Positions 43,742 through 53,620 of a stretch of DNA of 64,000 bases are shown piece by piece. The stretch is from Prevotella sp. GTDB lineage: Bacteria; Bacteroidota; Bacteroidia; Bacteroidales; Bacteroidaceae. The notes beneath the pieces were generated by a model. It saw only the letters and a program-made list of their open reading frames with translations. It was not told the origin of the DNA and did no database searches. The stretch lies in assembly GCA_017619755.1 (NCBI GenBank), contig JAFZRU010000055.1, forward strand, positions 33,860-97,859, in the 5' to 3' direction. The position numbers and the translations under genes were made by a program. Position 1 is the first letter of the stretch, and each line of letters starts with the position of its first letter.

Positions 43742-45871
43742 TTACTTGATTTTTGTAATTACTGTTTGAATAGTTCCCAATTTTTTATCATCAAAAGGTT
43801 TCTTTTTCTCAATGTGGAAAATACGACCATTAATACCGTTTATTCTATTTATGTCCAAAACAACCTCACCGTTGTTGGCATCTCGTAAAAAACTTTTTGT
43901 TACGATGATTACCTGTTTATCCAACTTGGTTATCACGTTAAAAAACTCATTTTCTTTTGCATCTGTAAACGATGATGTTGGTGCGTCAAATATTAGTGGC
44001 AATTCTGATTTATCTTTTTCATAAGACAGTTTCCCTATAGCAAACAAGACGGACATAAGATATGTTGTTTTAAGAGCTGTGTTAGGATTGAAGATACGAG
44101 CATGGTCATTATTCATCAAAACAGCCTCTCCCTGTCCATTCAACTTTTCTAGAATCCTAATAGTACCTTTGAAGTCGTTAGTATTCAATTTCTCTAAGAA
44201 AATATTCGATTCATCTTCTATTGCACTTAACAATCGTTTCTTGTTTTCCTCTTTTGCAGCCTTAAATGCTTCAGAAATTTGACGGATAATCAAAGCGGTC
44301 TTTGCATAGATAGCTGCTGAAGTTCCTTCTGAAAGATTACTAAGTGACAACTGAGCCTCCTCAAGTAAACTTTGATGAATTTTCCGTTGTCGCTTCAATT
44401 CATCAATCCTGTATTCTGCTCGGTTCTTTTGCTCCATCCAGCTTGAGATATTTTCATAATTAGCCAACAATTGTTCTTCCGATAGACCATCTGTTTGAGC
44501 AAGAATTCGTTTCTTTTGCTCAAACTCCATATCCAAATTGGCCTCAATTTTCTTTATGTCATTATGAAGGCGATTGTTGAAAGCGATAATCTCTTGAATT
44601 TTATGTCGCAATTTTGTAATATCAGCCAGATTATCATTCAAACTTGTATCTCGTTTCTGTAATTCATCCACATAGTTATTTTTGTAAAAAGGCTCTATTC
44701 CTTCATCGGCCTTTCCTACAAGTGAAGCTTTGTACTCTTCTAAACGTTCCAACATAAAGTTCCATGCATCAGACCCTTTTTCTGCTTTTCGTCCACAAAA
44801 TTTACACACTTCTTCCTTTAGCATATCTTCCATTATTTTCCGTCCCGGAATATGAGCAGGCAATGCAGTAAAACCTCTTTCTGCCCCTTTAATGGCTTTT
44901 TCTATCCCCGCCATAATAAGATATTGGTCTTCTTGCTTTTTTCGCTCATTCATAAGACTATTTATCTTGGAAGAATACTCTTCTGCTGTATCCTCAAATC
45001 CCATCAAAATCCACATATCGTCAAGTAAATTGATGGTGTAGTTTTCTTTTATCCTGCCCGCTGTTTCCGCTCTCTTTTGTGACAGGCTTTCAATTCTTCG
45101 ATTTACAGCAATAAGTAATTTTGACGCTTCTTTGCTTTGTTCCAAATTCTTTAACAGGCCCTCAAAATTTACAGCTTCGTTTTCTTTGATTTTGATTTCT
45201 CTCTCAATATTTGCCAATAATCCCAACTCTTGATCAATTGTCCCATTCAGTTGTTTAATTCTATTAATGTTTTTCTTATCTAATTTTTGTGCATTATCGC
45301 GAGCTTGATCTGCTTTACTTGTCGCATATTTCATAAATTCAAAATATGCATCAAAATCTTTCACATCACTAAAACTATCAACAAGAAATTTCATTGCATT
45401 TGATGATTGTAGAACATCAAGATCGCCTTCTCCTTTAAACATTACAAATCTACGCATTTCAGATGGAATGTCTCGGTCAAAATAGACACCATCTTTTTTT
45501 ATGCGTTCAACTCCATTTTTTTCTATCAACGAATAAGAATAATTCGAAGTACTTACTTCTCCATCGAAAGATTTGGTAAAGTGAAACATCTTTTCCAATA
45601 TCTTTATTTTTCCTTTATGTTCATAGGTCATTGCAACACGAACATCATCAGAATCATTGGCAAACAATTCTTCAATACGTTTTTTGGATATAAACTTTGT
45701 ATCCATTTTATTTGTCCCATCAGTACGGAACAACCACTCCAGAGCCTCATAGAATGTTGTTTTACCATCTCCATTAGAACCAATAATAAGATTGAAACCA
45801 TTTATCAGTTCAAATGAGTTTTCCTTATAATAGCTTCTGAAATTTTGTATTTCAATCTTCTGTATAATCAT
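43742..45871 (-). CDS. DndD-like SMC/Rad50-type ATPase
   Basis: A 709-residue ABC-type ATPase with long coiled coils. Walker A is IIGSNGDGKTTF (residues 29-40), the zinc-hook-like CxxC is VCKFCGRK (C356, C359), and the C-terminal Walker B and D-loop are LPLIFDAPTSSFTDAKENEF. This layout and the genes around it match DndD, the ATPase of DNA phosphorothioation; RecF/SMC-like defence ATPases are the alternative. It likely powers DNA handling for sulfur insertion. The ATG overlaps the stop of the tiny gene before it. Confidence 0.8.
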   Translation of the reverse strand: MIIQKIEIQNFRSYYKENSFELINGFNLIIGSNGDGKTTFYEALEWLFRTDGTNKMDTKFISKKRIEELFANDSDDVRVAMTYEHKGKIKILEKMFHFTKSFDGEVSTSNYSYSLIEKNGVERIKKDGVYFDRDIPSEMRRFVMFKGEGDLDVLQSSNAMKFLVDSFSDVKDFDAYFEFMKYATSKADQARDNAQKLDKKNINRIKQLNGTIDQELGLLANIEREIKIKENEAVNFEGLLKNLEQSKEASKLLIAVNRRIESLSQKRAETAGRIKENYTINLLDDMWILMGFEDTAEEYSSKINSLMNERKKQEDQYLIMAGIEKAIKGAERGFTALPAHIPGRKIMEDMLKEEVCKFCGRKAEKGSDAWNFMLERLEEYKASLVGKADEGIEPFYKNNYVDELQKRDTSLNDNLADITKLRHKIQEIIAFNNRLHNDIKKIEANLDMEFEQKKRILAQTDGLSEEQLLANYENISSWMEQKNRAEYRIDELKRQRKIHQSLLEEAQLSLSNLSEGTSAAIYAKTALIIRQISEAFKAAKEENKKRLLSAIEDESNIFLEKLNTNDFKGTIRILEKLNGQGEAVLMNNDHARIFNPNTALKTTYLMSVLFAIGKLSYEKDKSELPLIFDAPTSSFTDAKENEFFNVITKLDKQVIIVTKSFLRDANNGEVVLDINRINGINGRIFHIEKKKPFDDKKLGTIQTVITKIK

Positions 45872-46104
45872 AAGAGATAATTATCATTAATATAGTTAAA
45901 CACTGTCATGTAAACTTTCTTCTGGTCACTCTCATCTGTAGAGCCGTTAAGGTTCTTAATAATTCGAGCAACAGCTGCAACAACGACATTCTCAGAATTC
46001 AGAGCCGTATAAAGATCTTCATACTCAGATTTGTCATAGTCGTATAATTCTTGAAGTTTCTTATCATCAAGAACCATGTGTAGCATTCTTTCTTTATTTG
46101 TCAT
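45868..46104 (-). CDS. Small 78-aa acidic protein of unknown function
   Basis: No recognised domain. It reads MTNKERMLHMVLDDKKLQEL at the start and is helical and acidic. Its start overlaps the helicase stop by 11 bases and its stop overlaps the DndD-like start (ATGA), so it is embedded in the operon and almost certainly translated. It could be a regulatory or bridging subunit between the helicase and the ATPase, or a small inhibitor. No evidence separates these. Confidence 0.7.
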   Translation of the reverse strand: MTNKERMLHMVLDDKKLQELYDYDKSEYEDLYTALNSENVVVAAVARIIKNLNGSTDESDQKKVYMTVFNYINDNYLL

Positions 46105-48349
46105 AGGTTATTTTGTTATTAGATAAATTCAAACCATAAAAATCTAAAACCTCCCTCAACTCTAATTCAGAATAAGAGGGATTCTCTGATAACTGCGCAA
46201 AGTTATTAACCCTTGCCAATTCTCCTCTTAAAAGAGATTGTTCCATTCTGTAACTATCACTATATGGATTGACTTCTGGAACAACAACCAAGTCGTGGAG
46301 TTCTGCCATTCTCTTTTCGGGATGAGTTCTTAACACACGACCTCTTCGTTGAATAAACTGACGAGGATTACCTGTACTTGAACAAAAGATAGCAAGTTCA
46401 CTTCGTGGAACATCAACACCTTCATCTAAACATTTCATAGAGGTAAGCACATGTAGTTTACCTTGGGCAAAGTCAGACAATATTTCATCTCGGTCTTTCT
46501 GACCAGAAACAAATTTTCTTACTGTTACATGATCATCAATCTCTGTAACTACCTGGGTATATTGATTAATAAGATGATCCATATCTTTATCATCACCGAT
46601 ATCTTCCGATGAATCAAAGTCATCACCTCCCCCAATGTAATCAGGTTTGTTACCTTCGGGAACATATATCAAGGAATATTTCAGATTACCCTTTTCTTCG
46701 AAGCGTTTCTTGATAATGCTTCTAAAGATTTCAAGTTTGTTTTCTGCCTTATGTACTATTCGTTTGCGAGCCAGCAGCAACATCTTCAAAACATCATCAA
46801 TTTGGTCAAAGGACTCTGTGTTATAGTTGAAATATCTGGCTATCTTGTCAGACAATTCAACATAAGCATCCATTTCATCGGAAGTGAGTTTTACTATATG
46901 CGGATAATACATATATTTACAGAGGACGCCATTCTGTATCGCTTCTTCCATACTGTATTCATAAGTATAATGTTCCTTACACCCAAAGAAGTTTTTAAGC
47001 TTCTCATTTCCTTTATCATCAAACTGGCGCTTAGGTGTTGCAGAAAGACCTATCCGTCGCAAATATGGTATTTCCCTCAATCGTTTAACTAATGATTCAG
47101 AACCCATATTGTGACACTCATCAGCAATCATCAAAAGTCTCCTTCGGTCAAAACTATTCAACGCTTTAAACACCCTATCTCTTGAATAGGAAGCATAAGT
47201 ACAAATAATGATATAGGATATTTCTGGTTCTTTTTCCGATTTGTATTTCTCATTGAATCTGATTAATTCCACTTCATCACGCCAAGTTAGGTTCTTTGAG
47301 TAAACCTTTGTAATATTTGAAAACTGGAACTTTCTACACTCTTGTTCCCACTGATTGACAAGCGTAATGGTCGGTACCAGAATTATTGCTTTGTAATATC
47401 CCTTGCGCTTATAGATTTCCAGAAGGCAGTTGAGTGAAGTTATTGTCTTACCAGTTCCTGTTGCCATTGCGAATAGACCTTTCTGCTGATTATTCTTCCA
47501 ATTCTCAAAGGCAGTTTTCTGATATTCACGCGGCCCTGTAGGATATGGAAATTTCGGCTCTAAATCAGCAATGTCATCACAAACCACATCTTTATGCCTT
47601 TGCCTTTCTTGAATTGCCTTTTCTTCCTTTATCTTTCGAAGCTTCTTTTCCACATCGAGTAGTTCCTCAATATCCTTGTCGCCGAAGTTTGTCTGAATGG
47701 CAGAAATAAGATTTTCAGGCGAAAGATACTCTATGTTGCGCTTCTTGCATTTCATAATAGAGTCAAATTCTTCACGCTGGCTGGCAATACGATTCTGTAC
47801 CATTTTGTCAATAGAGTCACTGCGGTCTATCTTGATTTCTTCAAGATTATTGAAAAGACCGTTTATAGTAAAGTTGGCAGAACCAGTGAAAGAAGTAATG
47901 CTATCGCCATCACGGAATTGACCAGATTTTGTATGAGAAATACCTTTCTTATTCCTTGGCTTGATAATTCGTATCTCAATACGTTTATTGTAAATTAGGA
48001 ACGCTAAGCAATCAAAAAACTGTTGTTGGTATTCATCAAACGTTTGGCGTAATAATTCGAAGTTTGTTAAGTCGAAACAATCAATGACTCCCCCATAAAT
48101 ACCTTTTCTTATGGCTTCTTTATCCTCTTCAGATACAATATGATTGATAACAAGCCGCATTCTCCCTCCATTAGAGATAAACGTAGCAAAGCCATCAGCA
48201 AGTATGCTAATTGTTGCCGAACTGAAGTAGCCTAATTGAAGGTCAAACTCCTTGCTGTTCTCCAAACAATCGTTGAAGAACTTCTCCGGTGAATTGTATT
48301 CCCCTGGCCTATACGTCCCATCTTCTGCCCATTCTACTTCGTACAACAT
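46094..48349 (-). CDS. PLD-like nuclease fused to SF2 (DEAD/DEAH) helicase
   Basis: The start is ATG 48349, ten bases after the sulfurtransferase stop; a longer frame reads into that gene. Residues 1-200 form a phospholipase-D nuclease domain: ISHTKSGQF (H139, K141) with FTGSANFT (N159) is an HKD motif. The SF2 helicase follows: MATGTGKT (K301), DECH at 410-413, LSATP near 436 and GNPRQFIQRRGRVLR as motif VI. Such fusions occur in several defence systems. It is the best candidate for the DNA-cutting effector of this island. Only one HKD motif is seen, so it may act as a dimer. Confidence 0.85.
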   Translation of the reverse strand: MLYEVEWAEDGTYRPGEYNSPEKFFNDCLENSKEFDLQLGYFSSATISILADGFATFISNGGRMRLVINHIVSEEDKEAIRKGIYGGVIDCFDLTNFELLRQTFDEYQQQFFDCLAFLIYNKRIEIRIIKPRNKKGISHTKSGQFRDGDSITSFTGSANFTINGLFNNLEEIKIDRSDSIDKMVQNRIASQREEFDSIMKCKKRNIEYLSPENLISAIQTNFGDKDIEELLDVEKKLRKIKEEKAIQERQRHKDVVCDDIADLEPKFPYPTGPREYQKTAFENWKNNQQKGLFAMATGTGKTITSLNCLLEIYKRKGYYKAIILVPTITLVNQWEQECRKFQFSNITKVYSKNLTWRDEVELIRFNEKYKSEKEPEISYIIICTYASYSRDRVFKALNSFDRRRLLMIADECHNMGSESLVKRLREIPYLRRIGLSATPKRQFDDKGNEKLKNFFGCKEHYTYEYSMEEAIQNGVLCKYMYYPHIVKLTSDEMDAYVELSDKIARYFNYNTESFDQIDDVLKMLLLARKRIVHKAENKLEIFRSIIKKRFEEKGNLKYSLIYVPEGNKPDYIGGGDDFDSSEDIGDDKDMDHLINQYTQVVTEIDDHVTVRKFVSGQKDRDEILSDFAQGKLHVLTSMKCLDEGVDVPRSELAIFCSSTGNPRQFIQRRGRVLRTHPEKRMAELHDLVVVPEVNPYSDSYRMEQSLLRGELARVNNFAQLSENPSYSELELREVLDFYGLNLSNNKITYDK

Positions 48350-48359
48350 AAGCAACACC

Positions 48360-49460
48360 TTATATAAAACAGTTAGTACACATAATATCATCACCAAGGA
48401 TTTCGGCAAGGGTGGTTCCCTTGTTGCTGGCTTGGCTTTCTTTCTGGCGACGAATGATATCGAGTTTTATTTGGCGGATACGCTCTGGCTTAATGAGATC
48501 TGCAAGACTCTCATTTTGATTCCACGTATAGCCATCTTTCTCAAATTCCATCGCTTTCGCATAGAGGTCAGGATGCTGCTCATAAAGCCATATCCATTCT
48601 ATTTTCTGTTGGAAGAAGCAGAAGTAGCAACCAGAACGGCTGCGGCAATAAGTTCCTTTCTCACCATCTACTTCAAAGGGAATTTCTTCATAATATGCGG
48701 GAACGCCCACACCACTTTCACGGAGCAATCTGAAAATATCATCTTTTACAAGCACGTCAGTATTGTCAAGCAAAGGGAAAGAATCCAATTTACCAACAGG
48801 ATATTCTGTTGTTTTCAGGAACTCAAAGACTACATAATTGAATAGCTTGATATCGTAGTCAAGGAGTGCATTCATCTTCTTTGAATAGTAGAACTGTTTG
48901 GTGATAGGCGTCTTCACAGTTTCAATAATATCATCGCGTAAAAATCCTTCAGGACACAACCTTTCATAAATATCTACAATCTGGTCCAAGTTCTCCTTAT
49001 GCAGGAACTTGTTAATAACATCGAGACTCCAGATATTCTTGCGAAAAGGAAAGATAGCTTGTATATTTGGCTTTGAAGAGATATATCCGTCTCTGTCCTC
49101 GTCACCGCGAATGCCAACGTATGATACAGCATAATCATTACCCACATATTCTTCAAGCTTATCCAACTTCATCTTCTTCGTACACCAACGGGCTTGTGGT
49201 GAAGGAAGGAAACCACCCATAGCTTTCAAGAAATGGTGGAAAGGTGTTGGCTCTGGACTACCTTCAGCAGCCCTAAGTCTTTCTATCTTTCCCAAATAGG
49301 CTTCAAGGCGATTTATCAGCGTTTCAGTTTCTGTCAGTTCACAGCCTGTATCTGAGTTAAAGTACTCAATCTTCAGAGATGGGTACTTCTGCTTCAGATA
49401 GATAGCAAGAGCCGCACTATCCTTACCACCTGATATTCCTAATATATGCCTTACATTCAT
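48360..49460 (-). CDS. DndC-like PP-loop sulfurtransferase (PAPS-reductase family)
   Basis: A 366-residue PAPS-reductase/ATP-pyrophosphatase-type protein. The PP-loop is GISGGKDSAAL (residues 8-18), with FNSDTGCELTET and RWCTKKMK (91-98) as the family substrate motifs, and GIRGDED. Cysteines C272, C278, C281 and C361, C364 could bind an iron-sulfur cluster as in DndC. DndC activates the DNA backbone for sulfur insertion. It is shorter than canonical DndC (over 500 aa). Its stop and start overlap the neighbouring genes or nearly so. Confidence 0.85.
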   Translation of the reverse strand: MNVRHILGISGGKDSAALAIYLKQKYPSLKIEYFNSDTGCELTETETLINRLEAYLGKIERLRAAEGSPEPTPFHHFLKAMGGFLPSPQARWCTKKMKLDKLEEYVGNDYAVSYVGIRGDEDRDGYISSKPNIQAIFPFRKNIWSLDVINKFLHKENLDQIVDIYERLCPEGFLRDDIIETVKTPITKQFYYSKKMNALLDYDIKLFNYVVFEFLKTTEYPVGKLDSFPLLDNTDVLVKDDIFRLLRESGVGVPAYYEEIPFEVDGEKGTYCRSRSGCYFCFFQQKIEWIWLYEQHPDLYAKAMEFEKDGYTWNQNESLADLIKPERIRQIKLDIIRRQKESQASNKGTTLAEILGDDIMCTNCFI

Positions 49461-52400
49461 TTGTTCACTTTCTTATTAAGGATTGATAGCAGGGTACATA
49501 TATCCACATTGTTGTCGCCAGACAATAGCCTACTTATTTTTTTCTCCAACTCGTCGGCTTTCGATTTATCCTTTTCAGGAAGTACATAAGTCTGTGTCCT
49601 TATGTTGAATCCCTTGTTTGTTACCAAATCAAAGGAGTAAGCATCGTTTTTTTCTGCATCACCTATCTTCTTTGATATGTCAGCATATTTCTCGCATTCC
49701 CTAAAAAGATAAATGAGATCATCTACAAGTTTATCTTCCTGCTCATCTCTTATGGAATCAAGTCTTTGTTCAAGTATGGTGTAGCAGATGGATTGATACC
49801 ATAGAGTTCGATTATCGTATTCAGTCATCACGTGGTGATAGAATTCGCGCTGCTTGTCTGTAAGCAGATAGACTTTGACATTAGACAGTCTTTCTCGAAT
49901 CTCAACAACATACTCAGAATAATCGTAACTCTGCAAGCCTAATTCATCCACCAATCGTTCTTCTATGCGATCGATTAATTGAGAATAGCAAGAACGTAGT
50001 TCTTTGATGGCACGCTGAATGATTTTACCATACTCATTGATAAATTCTTCCTGTTTTAGTTTCTCCTGAGTGAAACCAAGTGCTTCTGGCAAGTCCTCAA
50101 AGAAAGCTTTCTCTGGGTCTTTGGCCTTAGCCAGCACATCACGGAACTTCATCGTTGACTTATGGTCGAACTTACGAGTATGTTTAGTGTATTCGTTTAG
50201 CCGAACATAAAAACTGAGGAATGGTTTAATGGTTTCAATGAAACTTGTATTGGTGATAGTAAACTCATCGCCAAGATTAATATAATGTCGATATTGATTG
50301 AAGAACCTTAGTTTTACACCATCGACAGCAAATTTTTTGATTTCAAAATCGCCAGGATGTTTTTGTAGCAAGTCAAAGAATTCCATATTGACATTGGGCA
50401 TAAATGCTCCTTTAGATGCATCATATAATGCAAAGTCCTGACGTTTGATAAACAGATAGGTAGGAATCCAGAATTCGAGGAAGCCCTGCTTCAATTTATA
50501 GGGCTGGGTAGAAAGCAACTTGATTAACTCTGAAATCTTTCTTGCCTTATTCTCTGTGCTATGTAAGAAATCCTCGCAAGCTACCCATAACGGCATAAAT
50601 CCCATATTGGTAGGTGCATCTGCAAAATCACCATTTTGGTGAAGACCAGTATTCAACAACAACGAAGAATAGATGGTTTTCTCTGGTGGGAACTTGTCAG
50701 CAGGGAAGCCCATCCCAAATTCAGAGTAATGTTCTATCAGGTAATTGAGATATCCCTTTCTGGCTTGTGAAATCGTACCGCTGAGTTTATGCTTGTTGAA
50801 CAACTCATTGACCATAACAGGAGTCTTGCTATAGATTTCATTGCAGACCTTTGATAGCAATTGATTGAAGTCACGATGCGATTCAATCTTTTGTTCTTTG
50901 CCTCCAAACACCCACACAACTCTATTCTTATAGGAGAAAAGATTATCACTGATGGCCTTGTTGAGCAAAGTCTCCTCATACTCTTTCAACTTCTGTATTT
51001 CTGTCACAGCCACTCTGTCATTTTTATCGAGAACACGCTCCAACAGATACATATACTTCTTAATATTATAGAGATGGTCTATAATGTCTTCCGTATTCGT
51101 GAAATAGGCAAATATCAGCGCATGGTCGGTCTCCGAACTAAATTTCTTGATTTCTTCCAAAGCATTCTTATGAGTGGAGAAAATCAATTCAATGTAACCG
51201 TCCGTATCGCCTGTAGGTACTACATCCAAAGGCTCTTCTCGAATTAGATAGTCGAAGAATCTTGGTGTTCCTTTTTGATAAAAGTGAGCTTTGACTGGGG
51301 AGATTCTGCGATTGAAGAACACATTTAGTTCGTCCACAAAAGCCACAGGTCGTGACACCATCAAACCAGCTTCACGTATCACTGCTTCGATGTCTATATC
51401 TGTTCCTTCAAACAGCATTAGGCGCTCTTTGTAAACGGCATACCTTATAATCTTTTTGGCCGTCAATTTCTGCAACACTTCTTCAGCATTGGGGATGGAC
51501 ATTGCTTCCTTCGCATATACAGAAAGTTGTTTTATAGTAAGTTTGAATCCTGCTGTACCAAAAAGATTCAAAAGCCCGATGGCTTTTATCAGGTTCACTG
51601 CATAGAGCATTTCCTCTTTGCTATCCCAGTCTTGTCCCTCCACTCTCTCAATAGATACTTGAATGGTACTCCAACTCATAGAGTCCGCATTGGCATCCTT
51701 CAGATAAGAATAGAAATTGTAAAGAATATAGTCATAGACCTTAGGAAGATTGTAGGTCAAATGATTGGTTGCTTTGAATTCAGAAATAGAGTTTGTGCCT
51801 TTAGCTGCGAGGAATGTAAAGAGTGAACGCTCATTCTGTCCATATCGTTGGATAGCAGTAGTGATAGTATAGGCAGAGAAGAGGTCCATTGGGAAAAGCT
51901 GAGTGGCTGTTTCTAAGGGAAAGTCCTTGGACACATATTTGGTTTCCTTTGCTAAGTCATAAAGCACCTTTATGTTCTCTGCATTATTTGTCTTCTTTTC
52001 TTCGTTCAGTTGGGCAGATGCCAAATGTAGCAATTGTTCTACTGGCTCCACAAAAGTAATTTCCTTGAAACGGCCTTTTACTTTAATCCATTCGTTTGAT
52101 TGTTCCTCAGTCAAACCTTTCGCGTAAGCTCCAAAGTTCTGATGTAGCGTTGTCAAGAGCATCATCTGACGAGTAGGAACATTCACAAGTTCTGAAAACT
52201 TCTGTAAAAAATACAGTTCCTTCTCTGGATTATTTTTGGCTGCATGTTCCAACACCTTACCAAATTCATCAACCACAATCAGTAGGAATTTCCCTTTCTT
52301 CTGACACTGTGAATAATAGTTCTTTAAACTATCGAGGATACTATTGGTATTGCCTTCTACATTCAGGGCTTTGCTCAGAAGTGTTGACATCTCAGCATAA

Positions 52401-52693
52401 TCTCCTACGATGTTCATAATCTCAAATGACTTAGCATCTGAGAGATTCTTTGAGTCCAAAAGATATTTCTGCTTTCCTGTCTTTTTTAAATCAGCTTCTA
52501 ATGCTAACAAGAAACTCGATTTACCCGTTCCGTATGAACCTATGATTGTGAAAGAGTGAATGCCAGAGCGATAATCATTCACAATATTGTGAATTGCCTT
52601 CTGCGCATTAGGTGTTACGAGGTATTGGCTTCCCTCGACAAAACCATTTTCTATATTTGCGGATAAACTAAATGTCCGTGCCATAATAGTCAT
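49457..52693 (-). CDS. Large P-loop ATPase of the modification/defence island
   Basis: A 1078-residue protein with Walker A IIGSYGTGKSSFL (residues 50-62) and Walker B FLLIVVDEFGKVLEH (136-150). After the AAA-like module the long C-terminal part has no recognised enzyme motif. It resembles large ATPases of BREX/Dnd-type islands in layout only. An in-frame ATG at 52684 is an alternative start. It overlaps the DUF4007 gene upstream and the sulfurtransferase downstream, so all three are likely made together. It could move DNA or act as a switch between modification and restriction. Confidence 0.8.
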   Translation of the reverse strand: MTIMARTFSLSANIENGFVEGSQYLVTPNAQKAIHNIVNDYRSGIHSFTIIGSYGTGKSSFLLALEADLKKTGKQKYLLDSKNLSDAKSFEIMNIVGDYAEMSTLLSKALNVEGNTNSILDSLKNYYSQCQKKGKFLLIVVDEFGKVLEHAAKNNPEKELYFLQKFSELVNVPTRQMMLLTTLHQNFGAYAKGLTEEQSNEWIKVKGRFKEITFVEPVEQLLHLASAQLNEEKKTNNAENIKVLYDLAKETKYVSKDFPLETATQLFPMDLFSAYTITTAIQRYGQNERSLFTFLAAKGTNSISEFKATNHLTYNLPKVYDYILYNFYSYLKDANADSMSWSTIQVSIERVEGQDWDSKEEMLYAVNLIKAIGLLNLFGTAGFKLTIKQLSVYAKEAMSIPNAEEVLQKLTAKKIIRYAVYKERLMLFEGTDIDIEAVIREAGLMVSRPVAFVDELNVFFNRRISPVKAHFYQKGTPRFFDYLIREEPLDVVPTGDTDGYIELIFSTHKNALEEIKKFSSETDHALIFAYFTNTEDIIDHLYNIKKYMYLLERVLDKNDRVAVTEIQKLKEYEETLLNKAISDNLFSYKNRVVWVFGGKEQKIESHRDFNQLLSKVCNEIYSKTPVMVNELFNKHKLSGTISQARKGYLNYLIEHYSEFGMGFPADKFPPEKTIYSSLLLNTGLHQNGDFADAPTNMGFMPLWVACEDFLHSTENKARKISELIKLLSTQPYKLKQGFLEFWIPTYLFIKRQDFALYDASKGAFMPNVNMEFFDLLQKHPGDFEIKKFAVDGVKLRFFNQYRHYINLGDEFTITNTSFIETIKPFLSFYVRLNEYTKHTRKFDHKSTMKFRDVLAKAKDPEKAFFEDLPEALGFTQEKLKQEEFINEYGKIIQRAIKELRSCYSQLIDRIEERLVDELGLQSYDYSEYVVEIRERLSNVKVYLLTDKQREFYHHVMTEYDNRTLWYQSICYTILEQRLDSIRDEQEDKLVDDLIYLFRECEKYADISKKIGDAEKNDAYSFDLVTNKGFNIRTQTYVLPEKDKSKADELEKKISRLLSGDNNVDICTLLSILNKKVNK

Positions 52694-53552
52694 CTAAAAC
52701 CTGTTTCGCGTCTAAGTCCTTTATGAACTGGACTTGTTTGATGCCAGCCACGTCACTATATGCGAAATATTGATTATATTTGCTTTCCAACCGCTTTAGC
52801 ATTTCTATTGTCTCATAGTCCTGCATACAAAAAATCAACCCAATTCTTTCTTGGATAATTTCGAAAGAGATGGTATTGTCGCTCTCCAACTCCTTTAATT
52901 TCAGCAAACCATAAAGGAAAATCTCCTTTGTAACCTTACGTTTGCCGTCAATATTAAAGAAGTAACCCTTATTTTCTGCATTCTGACGAATCAAATCAAG
53001 GTCTATCAACAACGATGAGAAATCTTCATTGGATTGTGCTTTACGAGGCAGGGAATAGTTTTGCAAAAGCACCCCTACATCTTTCCTAACTGTATTGGCA
53101 TTGAAAAGAGTCAACTTACCGGCTTCAACCATTTTCAGTTTGACAAATGTAACAACTTGCTCTCTCTCAAAATGCGTTCTCTCACGCTGTAATCCACAGA
53201 AAAACAACTTGTACAGAGTGGCCTTTTCAAAGAAAACAAGATTGAAATGAAGAAGCCAAAGTGTTGCGATATCTTCAAGGTAGCAATCCTTTCCTGTTTT
53301 GTCATCAAAAAGATAATCAGCCAATGGGGTATTTTTGTCATTTTCTGTTATGCCAAATGCCTTTAGCCAAAATCTGATAGATGCAACCATATTTTTACCA
53401 ACACCCAAGTTCATTACAGCACTTGGACTATTGAAATCATTTCCTGCAACCACAAAATCATACCCCTTCTTCAACCATAGTGATTTGCAAGGAAATGACT
53501 CGTGTCCAGAAAATGTATATTTCAGGCCTTTTGTCTTATTATTGACATTCAT
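52668..53552 (-). CDS. DUF4007-family protein
   Basis: A 294-residue protein starting at ATG 53552 (MNVNNKTKGLKYTFSGHESF). The GHESFPCKSLWLKKGYDFV segment is the signature of DUF4007. From memory, genes of this family commonly sit beside PAPS-reductase/DndC-like genes; this could not be checked here. A longer frame to 53618 runs into the structured leader and is rejected. It is the first gene of the minus-strand operon. The conserved FSGHES segment suggests a catalytic or DNA-contact site, but its biochemical role is not known. Confidence 0.82.
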   Translation of the reverse strand: MNVNNKTKGLKYTFSGHESFPCKSLWLKKGYDFVVAGNDFNSPSAVMNLGVGKNMVASIRFWLKAFGITENDKNTPLADYLFDDKTGKDCYLEDIATLWLLHFNLVFFEKATLYKLFFCGLQRERTHFEREQVVTFVKLKMVEAGKLTLFNANTVRKDVGVLLQNYSLPRKAQSNEDFSSLLIDLDLIRQNAENKGYFFNIDGKRKVTKEIFLYGLLKLKELESDNTISFEIIQERIGLIFCMQDYETIEMLKRLESKYNQYFAYSDVAGIKQVQFIKDLDAKQVLDDYYGTDI

Positions 53553-53620
53553 AGGTTTAAGATTCAAATATTGGAAAAAGAAGAACGTACCCCTCTCCTT
53601 AGTGTATTTCCTCTGCACCT

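Noticed and set aside
48350-48409. N-terminal extension of the PLD-helicase to 48409
   Set aside because: It would overlap the sulfurtransferase 3' end by 50 bases; ATG 48349 lies 10 bases after that stop and begins the conserved domain.
40603-53618. BREX, DISARM or 7-deazaguanine (Dpd) island
   Set aside because: No PglZ, BrxL, methyltransferase, DrmB or TGT-like DpdA is encoded; the PP-loop, DndD-like and SBD-like proteins fit a phosphorothioation-type system better.
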